From: Chrysomallon squamiferum | Taxonomy: Eukaryota > Mollusca > Gastropoda > Neomphalida > Peltospiridae | Length of the DNA stretch: 12,500 bases | Direction of reading: 5' to 3' | Assembly: GCA_012295275.1 (NCBI GenBank) | Contig: CM022677.1 | Coordinates: 27,101,379-27,113,878, forward strand | In this document: piece by piece, positions 1-8,321 of the stretch | Layout: each line of letters opens with the position of its first letter | How positions within the stretch are numbered: position 1 is the stretch's first letter | Made by a program: the position numbers and the translations under genes | Notes under the pieces: model-generated | Seen by the model: only the letters and a program-made list of their open reading frames with translations | Database searches by the model: none | Told to the model about the DNA's origin: nothing

Positions 1-130
1 ACTGGATGACATTTGTTGATATTTCGTCCTTCTGTTCTTAAAATTATCCTAAATGTTGTCTTTGTGCAAAACCGAGTCAAATAAATATCAGAAAAAAAAA
101 AAGAGTATTCATTCTTAGTACAAACACCAG

Positions 131-542
131 TACGAATATATACATATATAATTACATACATACGTACATACATACATACGTATATACATACATATGTACA
201 TACATACATACGATCATACATACATACGTATATACATACATACGTACATACATACATACGTACATACATACAAACATACGTACACAGGTACATACATATA
301 TACATACATACATATAATCATACATACATACATACTACAAACATACATAGGAACATACGTACATATGTACATACATACATGCGTACATACATACATACAT
401 ACATAAAGAAACACACATATATATATATAATCACACACACGTACACACACACAAGACACACACACACACTCATAACTCACACACACACACTCACACACAC
501 ACAGACACACACACACACACTCATAACACACACACACACACA

Positions 543-595
<53 letters not shown>

Positions 596-613
596 ACACA
601 CACACACAAACAC
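131..613. repeat. TACA/CATA tract followed by CA tract
   Basis: Positions 131-414 are mostly TACA units with CG-bearing variants (TACG). From 418 to 613 this becomes a CA dinucleotide run broken by CTCATAA. Long open frames here are repeat translations. Downstream (minus sense) of the gene 2 tail, so 3' flank or 3' UTR. Confidence 0.95.
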
Positions 614-743
614 ACTTATTGTACTCTGCTGCTACTCTGAATCAGCTGGTCAGCCACTAAAGATGAATCTGATTCTCCCAAAAAAACTGGACGAGGTCTG
701 TCAAATCGGACAACTATGGGCCCGTCACGTGACCAGTCAGCAG

Positions 744-792
744 CTACTGAGTCTCTGAACGATTTCGTCTGTTTTCCTGTCGAGAACGAGCG
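744..792 (-). CDS. Gene 2 exon 4 (candidate): short basic tail and stop
   Basis: After acceptor GTTTGACAG (794-793), phase 2 entry gives junction codon AG+C (serine), then ARSRQENRRNRSETQ and TAG at 746-744. The phase matches the TM exon, and the arginine-rich start supplies the stop-transfer charge that the TM exon lacks. It sits in an island of ordinary complexity (about 615-850) between long CA and CT repeats. The same island is open in another minus frame down to TAA at 618-616 (starting RSFSTGKQTK, later GPIVVRFDRPRPVFLGE). That frame would need phase 0 entry at this acceptor, or phase 2 entry at TTCAG (755-754, exon start 753). Which frame is translated cannot be settled here. No AATAAA was seen downstream. 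Confidence 0.42.
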
Positions 793-856
793 CTGTCAAA
801 CAATCGAGAAACGCGTCATTGTCTTTTTAAAAAACTGCTTCAGTGTTATAGTAGTA

Positions 857-858
<2 letters not shown>

Positions 859-947
<89 letters not shown>

Positions 948-952
948 GTCTC

Positions 953-1038
<86 letters not shown>

Positions 1039-1224
1039 ATCTCTCTTTTAACGTCCCTCTATCCCTCTCCCTCTTTCTGTCTCTCTCTCCTTCTTTCTTT
1101 TAACCTCCCTGTCTCTCTCTCTCCCTCTCTCTCTCCCTCTCCCTCTCTCTCTCTCTCTCGACATCTCTCTCTCTCTCGGCATCTCTCTTTTAACCTCTCT
1201 CTCTCTCTCGACATCTCTCTTTTA

Positions 1225-1317
<93 letters not shown>
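859..1317. repeat. CT/GA-rich microsatellite
   Basis: A nearly pure CT run to about 1036, then CT-rich DNA with recurring CGACATCTCTCTTTTAACCT spacers, then pure CT again to about 1312. It lies in intron 3 of gene 2 and on the minus strand is a long purine (GA) tract. Confidence 0.95.
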
Positions 1318-1318
<1 letters not shown>

Positions 1319-1408
1319 TTGTTGTTGTGTGTTTTAACTGTTGTTGTTAATTATCACCATTAATAGTAGTAGTAGTAGTTGTAGTTGTAGTAGTAGTATG
1401 TGGGTAAC
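1318..1408. repeat. GTT and AGT trinucleotide stretch
   Basis: Degenerate GTT and AGT/TAG trinucleotides in intron 3 of gene 2. Nothing else is visible. Confidence 0.7.
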
Positions 1409-1925
1409 TTATATGTATGTATGTATATTTGTCTATTTAGATAGATAGGTAGATGTGTATTGTACGTACATGTTTGTATATGTGTGTGTGTTTGTTTATG
1501 TATGTTAGTATGTGGGTGTATATGTGTGTTGGTATGTTGTGTATGTGTGTATAAATGTGTGTGGTACCTGTCTACGATAGTGTATACCCCATGTATGTGT
1601 CTGTATGTTTATATGTTTGTATGTATGTGTGTATGTGTGTATGTGTGTATATGTGTGTGTATGTCTGTGTATGTATGTGTATATGTATGTGTATGTGTAT
1701 GTATTTATGTATGTATGTGTGTATATATGTATGTATGTGTGTATGTGTGTATGTATGTGTGTATGTATATGTGTATGTATGTATGTATATATGTATGTAT
1801 GTGTGTATGTGTGTATGTATGTGTGTATGTATATGTGTATGTATATATATGTATGTATGTATGTGTGTATGTGTGTATGTATGTGTGTATGTATGTGTGT
1901 ATGTGTGTATAAATGTGTGTGGTAC
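1409..1925. repeat. GTAT/GT microsatellite in gene 2 intron 3
   Basis: GTAT and GT units fill the intron right up to the TM exon donor. It is interrupted at 1538-1591 by a perfect copy of that donor junction. Open frames of 120-160 codons on both strands here are repeat artefacts. Confidence 0.93.
1538..1591 (-). repeat. 54-bp copy of the gene 2 TM exon donor junction
   Basis: Identical to 1896-1949 at an offset of 358 bp. It contains 24 nt of exon 3 (encoding VYTIVD), the GACAG|GTACCA donor and 29-30 nt of intron, so a second copy of the 5' splice site sits inside the intron. Confidence 0.9.
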
Positions 1926-2010
1926 CTGTCTACGATAGTGTATACCCCAATCAATAGTAACAAGCCAAGTCCCACTGTTCCAACCACAATCAGAACGGCA
2001 AAGTACTGAC
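1926..2010 (-). CDS. Gene 2 exon 3: transmembrane segment
   Basis: An 85-nt exon entered in phase 1 after TTCTTTAAG (2012-2011), with a good branch-point-like TAACTAAC upstream. Joined to TSP1 exon D it reads GQYFAVLIVVGTVGLGLLL, then LIGVYTIVD, and ends at donor GACAG|GTACCA in phase 2. That gives a glycine-rich hydrophobic helix of about 22 residues. An alternative acceptor CAG five bases further on (2007-2006) would enter in phase 0 and does not fit exon D. The exon's last 24 nt plus 30 nt of intron recur perfectly at 1538-1591. No basic residue follows inside the exon, so the stop-transfer charge must come from the tail exon. Confidence 0.77.
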
Positions 2011-2053
2011 CTTAAAGAAATATTTAGTTAGTTAATTAATTTGTGAAATGAAA

Positions 2054-2183
<130 letters not shown>

Positions 2184-2259
2184 AAGAGTTTTGAAAAGGT
2201 AACTGTGTAACAGAGTCAAAGTGAGAATAGGAGGGTAAAATAAGTTTGATCACTCCGTC

Positions 2260-2763
2260 TAATGCTACTACGACTATTACTAGTATCACTATTTCCTAGT
2301 TTTCTACTACTACTTCTATTACTAATAGTTATGCGGTTAACAGTTGTAGTAGTAGCAACAGTGGTAAGAACAGTGTTGTGATAGTGCACATAGTAAGAAT
2401 AGTAGCAGTAATGGTAGTAGTGGTAGTAGTAGTGATAGTGGTGGTGAGAGGGTTGCGGCAAGAGTTAATGTAAAATTAGATGCAGTAGCAGCAGTAATAA
2501 TTGCAGTAGTAATAATAATGGCAGAGATTATGGAGAAAGTAACAGTGGTAATACTAACAGTAATAGTAGTAATAGTAATTACAGTAGTAGTAGAAGTAGA
2601 AGTAGTAGTAGTAGTAGTAGCAATAGTAGTAGTAATAGTAGTAGTAGTAGTAATAGTAGTAGTAGTTGTAGTAGCAATAGTAGTAGTAATAGTAGTAGTA
2701 GTAGTAGTAGCAGTAGTAGTAGTAGTAGTAGCAGCAGCAGAAGCAGTAGTAGCAGTAACAGTG

Positions 2764-2794
<31 letters not shown>

Positions 2795-2860
2795 CAGAAG
2801 CAGTAGTAGCAGTAACCTTGGTAATACTGGTAGTAAGAAAAGTAGTAATAGTACCTAAAT
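2260..2860. repeat. AGT/AAT/AGC trinucleotide tract
   Basis: Imperfect AGT-type trinucleotides, with AGC blocks from about 2710. They read as poly-valine/alanine on the plus strand and poly-threonine/serine on the minus strand. These frames are repeat translations and are not annotated as genes. The tract is intronic to gene 2. Confidence 0.92.
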
Positions 2861-3013
2861 ATTTCTTCTGGCCGGGTTGCTTTTTGTATGATCGTGTTGT
2901 GTATGAAGCCATTGGTTGGAGGGTATTCTGTTTGTTTAAATCTTCTTTCGAGTTACCAGTCTTGTATTCTTCAGTACTGGTAACTGTTGACGTTGTCTTT
3001 GGCTCCACTAGGG

Positions 3014-3330
<317 letters not shown>

Positions 3331-3427
3331 ACGTAAATCTGTAATGTTTGAATGCCTGTCTAATGTGTGTTTGTACATTTGCATGTCTGCGTGTACATAT
3401 CGATGTGCATGTGTATATCTATTGTCT

Positions 3428-3580
3428 GTGTCTGTCTGTCTGTGTGTCTGTCTGTCTGTGTGTCTGTGTATGTGTGTGTCTGTCTGTGTGTCTGTCTGTG
3501 TGTGTGTGTGTGTGTATGTACGTATATTTCTGTCTGTCTGTGTGTCTGTCTGTGTGTGTGTGTATGTACGTATATCTCTG
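3428..3580. repeat. TGTC/TG microsatellite
   Basis: Mixed TGTC and TG units, with a block containing GTATGTACGTATAT that occurs twice (about 3513 and 3561). It ends about 15 bp short of the donor of TSP1 exon D. Confidence 0.9.
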
Positions 3581-3594
3581 TGTCAGTATTTTAC

Positions 3595-3786
3595 CGTTGC
3601 AGATTGTGTCCGCGGTACACGTGAACGCTTTCACTTCATTGGCCAGCCCGGAGCATTGCTTCCCTCCGTTCCGCGGGGCGGGGTTGTTGCACACCCGAAA
3701 CTTGTGCTCGTGCGTGATCCCCGACCCACAGGTGGCACTGCAGCGACTGGCGTTCGAACTCACCCACGAGCTCCACCCTCCGTCCA
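3595..3786 (-). CDS. Gene 2 exon 2: TSP1 domain
   Basis: A 192-nt exon (64 codons, phase 1-1) starts after TTCTTCAG and ends at donor AACG|GTAAAA. It encodes a canonical TSP1 repeat: VDGGWSSW with the W-x-x-W motif, RCSATCGSG with the C-x-x-T-C-G O-fucosylation consensus, then RVCNNPAPRNGGKQCSG and the closing cysteines FTC and TIC. All six cysteines are present, and one NAS sequon sits near the N-terminus. The intron just upstream ends in a GTTC repeat that supplies the pyrimidine tract. This is the only extracellular domain of gene 2 in the model, and it resembles exon A of gene 1 more than the divergent B and C. Confidence 0.9.
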
Positions 3787-3883
3787 CTGAAGAACGAACG
3801 AACGAACGAACGACAGGCACAGTGAGAGGAATGAAAAAAAAATTTGGAAAGAAGAATGAAGGAATGAATGTAACCAGGAGCAC

Positions 3884-4159
3884 AATGATGATGATGATGA
3901 TGATGATGATGGTGATAGAGATGACGTTCATAATGATGATAATGATGATGATGACGAGTTTGATGTAGTAATAATGATCATGACAGTAATAGTGATGACA
4001 GTGATAACAATGATGATAGTGATGATGATGATGATGATGATAATGATAGAGATGACGTTCATAACGATGATAATGATGATAATGATGATGATGACGATTT
4101 TGATGTAGTAATAATGATCATGACAGTAGTGGTGGTGATAGTGATAACAATGATGATAG

Positions 4160-4187
<28 letters not shown>
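3884..4187. repeat. GAT repeat with an internal 131-140 bp tandem duplication
   Basis: GAT units flank two copies of a more complex block: GATAGAGATGACGTTCATAA occurs at 3914 and 4045, and TTTGATGTAGTAATAATGAT near 3960 and 4100. The offset grows from 131 to 140 bp through small insertions. It fills intron 1 of gene 2. Confidence 0.9.
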
Positions 4188-4190
<3 letters not shown>

Positions 4191-4198
4191 GGAAATAC

Positions 4199-4268
4199 CT
4201 GGTTCTTGAGCAAACGTCAAAGTTAAAGTACAAATAAAGACGATGAATATTCGCTTCATAATTTTCAT
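4199..4268 (-). CDS. Gene 2 exon 1: start codon and signal peptide
   Basis: A 70-nt exon with ATG at 4268-4266 encodes MKIMKR, then a hydrophobic core IFIVFICTLTLTFA, then QEP. This is a textbook signal peptide: basic n-region, about 13-residue core, and T-F-A before the expected cleavage. It ends at donor CCAG|GTATTT in phase 1, as needed to enter TSP1 exon D, so the mature protein would start QEP-VDGGW. A good acceptor, TTGTTGTTTCAG, lies 13 nt upstream of the ATG, so an untranslated leader exon may precede it. Reading on past the donor runs into an ATC repeat, which supports the donor as the exon end. Confidence 0.78.
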
Positions 4269-4284
4269 TCTTTTCTTTAATCTG

Positions 4285-4653
4285 AAACAACAACTACTAC
4301 TACTAGTATACTACAACCACGACTACTACTACTACTACTGCTGCCTGTACCAGTATTACAATAGTACTATTATTACACCCTAAACTACTAGTATCACTAC
4401 TAGAATTACAATTACTACCACTACTACTACTACAATTAATACTACTATTACTATGCTACTACTTCTACTACTGCTCTTACTATTACAACAATTACTATAC
4501 TACTTCTACTATTACTGTGCCTACAGTTATAACAACTACTACTAACAGTACAACTACTACCATTACAGTCGTTATCAGTTTAGCAGCAGTAGCAGTAATA
4601 GTAGTGTTAACTTATTCATGTGTTATTATTGGTGTCATCATAGTTATCATTAC

Positions 4654-4688
<35 letters not shown>

Positions 4689-4765
4689 CTAGTAATAGAA
4701 GTAGTAGTAGTAGTAGTTGTAGTAGTAGTAGTAGTAGAAGTAATAGTAGTAGAAGCGAGAATAAT
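4285..4765. repeat. CTA/ACT tract passing into AGC/AGT tract
   Basis: Imperfect CTA trinucleotides to about 4570, then AGC and AGT runs at 4650-4760. The serine-rich plus-strand frame starting at 4517 is a repeat translation. The tract lies just upstream of gene 2 in transcription direction; no promoter element stands out. Confidence 0.9.
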
Positions 4766-4918
4766 GAACTAAATTGCAATAAATATAAACAATATTACAT
4801 TAAAAAATCTGTTGGTGATAATTTGAAATATAAACGCAGTATTAATCATAAAACCACTTCTCCCTCACGTTACAAAAACTCTTAGTATAATACAAAACAG
4901 TTGCAGAACGTAAATTTG

Positions 4919-5212
4919 TGCCTATATGTGTGTGCGTCTGTGTGTGTGTGTGTATATGTTTGTGACTATGTGTCTCTACATCTATTATATGAGTGTGCGC
5001 GTGTGTGTATACGTTCATATGTATATATATGTGTGTGTGTGTGTATGTATGTGTATGTAAATATATGTATGTGTGTCTGTGTGTGTTATATTATATAATG
5101 CACTAGATCTTTTCAGGACATACACAATTTTTATTATTATTGTTGTTATTGCTGCTGCTGTTGCTGCTGCTGTTGCTGCTGTGGTCGGTGTTGTTGTTAT
5201 TATTATTATTAT
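4919..5212. repeat. GT/TATG tract, then TTA/TTG/CTG trinucleotides
   Basis: GT and TATG units at 4919-5091, then TTA, TTG and CTG trinucleotides at 5129-5212. No gene is seen. Confidence 0.85.
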
Positions 5213-5434
5213 ATCAGAAGTAAAGCACTAAGTGACTTTTATAACGTGTTTTACAAGCTGATTAACTGTAAGAAACGGAGTAAGAAATATTTAACAGTTA
5301 CCCGTGTCAGAATACTTTTACAGAAACTATTTCATCTATCACTCAAACCAAGACATTCTTGACAGTCGGCTGAAATTGTTAAAAGTTGACCCTATATTCT
5401 TACGTGCATTGGAACATGTTCGGACATATTAGTT

Positions 5435-5463
5435 TGACGTCATAGGATAAGAAAGAGACGTCA
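5435..5463. promoter_or_regulatory. Pair of CRE-like sites
   Basis: TGACGTCA, a perfect cAMP response element palindrome, lies at 5435-5442, and AGACGTCA, one mismatch away, at 5456-5463. Their starts are 21 bp apart, about two helical turns. CREB/ATF-type bZIP proteins bind this octamer in animals. The sites lie in the interval between the two genes; no transcription start can be placed. Confidence 0.35.
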
Positions 5464-5520
5464 TAAAAATAATCAAACGTTATTTGTTTTTTCAAAGAAA
5501 GATCGGCTGCACGAGGAAGA

Positions 5521-5723
5521 TTAGTTTCTGTTACAGAAAACATATTTACGTCTACACCGGTTATTTGAGATAACATGGCTGCCTGCGTCATTTTCGAAAA
5601 CAATATGTTGAATCCGAGAAGCTTTTCTAGCGAAAATGGGTTTATTTACTTTTATATTACCTTTTTTAATGTGCACCAGCAATAAAACTAAACACGACAG
5701 CAAACAGATGAGAAAAAAGACGT
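5521..5723 (-). CDS. Doubtful terminal exon: hydrophobic segment plus tail
   Basis: After acceptor GTTTTGCAG a phase 1 frame of 66 codons reads VFFLICLLSCLVLLLVHIKK followed by a polar, basic tail (with KPIFARKASR and NNRCRRKY) to TAA at 5523-5521. A phase 1 TSP1 exon could splice to it, giving an alternative membrane anchor for gene 1 or for another transcript. Against this, gene 1 already has a TM and tail upstream, T-rich DNA easily yields hydrophobic runs, and other minus frames overlap it. One of these stays open to 5400 (with MTQAAMLSQITGVDV). It could also be chance or a decayed duplicate. Confidence 0.25.
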
Positions 5724-5743
5724 CTGCAAAACGTACACTGCAT

Positions 5744-6806
5744 GATAATTATTTCGTGTACGGTAACTGGATTCGTAATTCGGTAATGTATCATTCTTTT
5801 TTATTGTATTTATAATGGAGATAGCAATAATGTTACTCAAATATACACGAGTAAAAGAGAATTATGAATCTATTTATTAACTATAAGCATCTGTTAACTT
5901 TTAACAGGGGACAGTTGTTCATCAAGCTTATAATATGCACACACATACATATAATGTTTGAATATCAAAAAACTAACTACCATAATCATGAATAAAATTA
6001 TTATGATTGATAAATAACGGTAAAAATTAAATAATTTAAACAATAAATGAAAATACAAAATTACGTGTGTGTTGGTGAGTGTGTGTTATGTAATAAACAA
6101 AATATTATTTATGCAGTCATTACTTAATTTAACACGTAAAATAATACACATAACAGAAAAGACAGTAAAAAGGTTTATATGCGAATAATTTCACTGAAAA
6201 AGTAATAAAATTATTAACACTTTAGAAAGAGTTCCAGGTTTACTCATTTGATTTTAATATTTATTTTTTTTTTTTATTATTTTTTTTTTTTTTTTTCTCA
6301 TTAATGCTTTTTGGGGGGAGGTGTTTAAGATATATATGTGTGTGTCTGTGTATATGTTATAGAGAGAAAGATATTTTTTTAACGATTACAAATGACGTCG
6401 TTGTTGTTGACATGGTCATCGTGGTTGATCGGGTTAATTCAGCACTATTTAATTTAAAATAAAATAAACAAACAACAATTTCACCTCGGATGAACTATTT
6501 TAATGAAAATTAATTTTATCAATATCTATGTATAAACAGTATATGTCAAATCAAAACATTAGTAAATTACACTTCAAATGGAAAGACATCATTTAAAGAA
6601 CAAAGAATGATTTTTCTTTGGACGCAATCAGGCCTAATTAAATCAAACTTAGGAAATGAATATCAAAAATAGATGATCATAACTCTGTGTTAGATATGAG
6701 TAAAAAAAAATAAAATATAAAATAAAATAATAATCTGATTCATTATCATATATTATTTATTATTTAAGAAAGATTTCTTTATTTCTTTACTTAAAACACC
6801 AATATG
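5744..6806. other. AT-rich interval with no gene recognised
   Basis: Low-GC DNA with scattered stops in all frames. It contains poly-T runs at about 6255-6298 and TATTTATA at 5807-5814 (TATAAATA on the minus strand), but no exon with matching splice sites was found. Confidence 0.6.
6778..6783 (-). terminator. Possible poly(A) signal of gene 1
   Basis: AATAAA on the minus strand, about 400 nt downstream of the gene 1 stop codon. A second AATAAA occurs at 6761-6756. The local DNA is AT-rich, so such hexamers arise by chance; the position alone makes it a candidate. Confidence 0.35.
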
Positions 6807-7002
6807 TTTTAATTATCAGACACAATAGTAACATACTGTCCATTTCAGCTGTCAATCACCATAGTAACAGTGTCCATTTTAATTATCAGTCACCATAGTG
6901 ACAGTGTCCATTTTAATTATTAGTCACCATAGTAACAGTGTCCATTTTAATTATCAGTCACCATAGTAACAGTGTCCATTTTAATTATCAGTCACCATAC
7001 AC
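6807..7002. repeat. 34-bp minisatellite
   Basis: Units with period 34 start at 6887, 6921, 6955 and 6989, with more degenerate copies from 6807. The core is CAGTCACCATAGTAACAGTG. The array lies between the gene 1 stop and its candidate poly(A) signal, so it may be in the 3' UTR. Confidence 0.92.
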
Positions 7003-7183
7003 CTCCATACATTTAAAGTTTCAAACTGTTTACCTTTTACAAATGTTTTAAATGGATACCTCTAAGTTTAATAAAACTGTCCTGTCTACAAAACAGACAG
7101 ACAGACAGTCAGACAGACGGAGTCTATGTTTGTGTCAGTTAAAGCAGGAATCCAGGAAGCAGATCCAAAAAAATGCCTTCCTG

Positions 7184-7271
7184 TTAAAACTTGTTGAGTT
7201 CACCATATCGTCTTCTGTAATTTGTCACTTCCAGTTTCAACGCTTTGTTCTGTCTTCTTTTGTGCTTCCTT
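7184..7271 (-). CDS. Gene 1 terminal exon: basic cytoplasmic tail and stop
   Basis: After acceptor CAATTAG (7273-7272) this exon begins in phase 2, as the TM exon requires. The junction codon AG+A gives arginine. The tail has 28 further codons ending in TAA at 7186-7184 and includes KHKRRQNKALKLEV and YRRRYGELNKF. It continues the basic stop-transfer of the TM exon, and its lysine/arginine-rich make-up fits the inner membrane face. No known signalling motif is recognised; tyrosines at TNY and RRY are possible phosphorylation sites. The polypyrimidine tract before the acceptor is poor, which is the main reason for doubt. The same DNA is open in another minus frame, but that frame does not match the incoming phase. 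Confidence 0.58.
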
Positions 7272-7286
7272 CTAATTGATGCATAC

Positions 7287-7450
7287 AATTCAGATACATA
7301 CATATATACACACATACATTATATAAACACACAGAAAAATCAGAGAAACAGATAGATACACATACACATGCACACACACATTCCACACATATACAACATA
7401 CATACATACATACATACAGAAAACAGACACACATATATACACATACACAC

Positions 7451-7498
<48 letters not shown>

Positions 7499-7596
7499 AG
7501 ACAAAAAATAGAGACAGGAACACACACATATATAGACACACATACATATACATACCCACATACATAAATATATATATATATATATATATAAACAAA
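7287..7596. repeat. CATA/CA/TA microsatellite
   Basis: Mixed CATA and CA units with two TA runs (about 7464-7494 and 7566-7591). It lies in the intron between the TM and tail exons of gene 1. Cysteine/valine/tyrosine-rich minus frames here are repeat translations. Confidence 0.93.
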
Positions 7597-8045
7597 AAAC
7601 TGATGGATAGACAGAAATAGATATATACTATAAGATCGGGATAGACAGATAACAGATATTTACATACAGAGATAGAGAAACAGATGAATAAGAAATTAAA
7701 AAAAAAAACACACACACACACACATTCATTAAAACTTTAAATTAAACAATAATAAATAAACAGCATGTTTGATTCAAGAATTTCAGTAACCATGACAACC
7801 AGTTGAAAACAAATGACTACAATTAAAAAAAAATTCTAATTTCAGTCCAACTTAAAAATTCACTTCTCATTTTTTTTTTTTTTTTTATATATATATATTT
7901 AAAATAAAAATAAAAATCTTTTAGTAAAGAAATAAGATTGTTTTATGGATATTTTTCTGTCAGAATTAAAAACACTGAAATATATTAAACCAGTGAAAAT
8001 CTGTGCAATGCATGATACATGTGTGATAAGTTAGAAAACCTTTAC

Positions 8046-8154
8046 CTCTGTTTGATGCGAACCACACAAAACAGGACGAGGATAAGAGTGAAAACACATC
8101 CAATTGTTGCCACAGCAGCCAAAGCTGGATCATAAACCTTCTCTTCCTTCACAG
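8046..8154 (-). CDS. Gene 1 transmembrane exon
   Basis: A 109-nt exon begins in phase 1 after a TTG-rich tract ending TTGCAG (8156-8155) and ends in phase 2 at AGAG|GTAAAG. Joined to exon C it reads AVKEEKVYDPALAAVATIG, then CVFTLILVLFCVV, then RIKQR. This is a juxtamembrane acidic stalk, a hydrophobic helix of about 20 residues and a basic stop-transfer, the pattern of a type I single-pass protein whose N-terminal TSP1 domains face outward. The exon position and phases (1 to 2) are the same as in the TM exon of gene 2 at 2010-1926. It could in principle be skipped to give a secreted form, but skipping would break the frame. Confidence 0.78.
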
Positions 8155-8164
8155 CTGCAACAAC

Positions 8165-8318
8165 AACAGCAACAACAACAGCAGTGAGAATAGCAACGGT
8201 AATAATGATAATAGTTACAATAATGATAACAATATTATTAACAGCAGTAATAATGAAAATAATATCAATAATAATAATAGCAATAGTAATAATGAAAAAA
8301 AAAAATAATAATAATTAA
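8165..8318. repeat. ACA/AAT trinucleotide stretch
   Basis: ACA then AAT-type trinucleotides between the TM exon acceptor and the 50-bp minisatellite of gene 1. The ACA part reads TTG/CTG on the minus strand and acts as the pyrimidine-rich tract of the TM exon. Confidence 0.8.
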
Positions 8319-8321
8319 ATT

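Noticed and set aside
1-48. Possible minus-strand exon after TTTAG, phase 2, starting RIILRTEGRN
   Set aside because: It is open in phase 2, but gene 2 already has a closer tail exon in phase, the pyrimidine tract is distant and the piece is too short to judge at the window edge.
194-660. Open frames rich in His/Thr/Tyr or Cys/Val
   Set aside because: Direct translations of TACA and CA microsatellites in several frames and both strands; no complex sequence inside.
3788-3815. GAAC repeat as a regulatory element
   Set aside because: On the minus strand it is simply the GTTC pyrimidine-rich tract before the exon D acceptor.
5575-5685. Plus-strand start AACATGGCTGCC with a 36-codon frame
   Set aside because: Good initiation context but no domain, no convincing donor and no further plus-strand exons; left as chance.
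7052-7279. Plus-strand 75-codon frame starting MDTSKFNKTV
   Set aside because: No signal, domain or splice context; it overlaps the minus-strand tail exon, which fits the phase of gene 1.
7193-8046. Direct in-frame splice from the gene 1 TM exon to TSP1 exon D (one single gene)
   Set aside because: The TM exon ends in phase 2 and exon D starts in phase 1, so the frame would break; gene 2 also has its own signal peptide.
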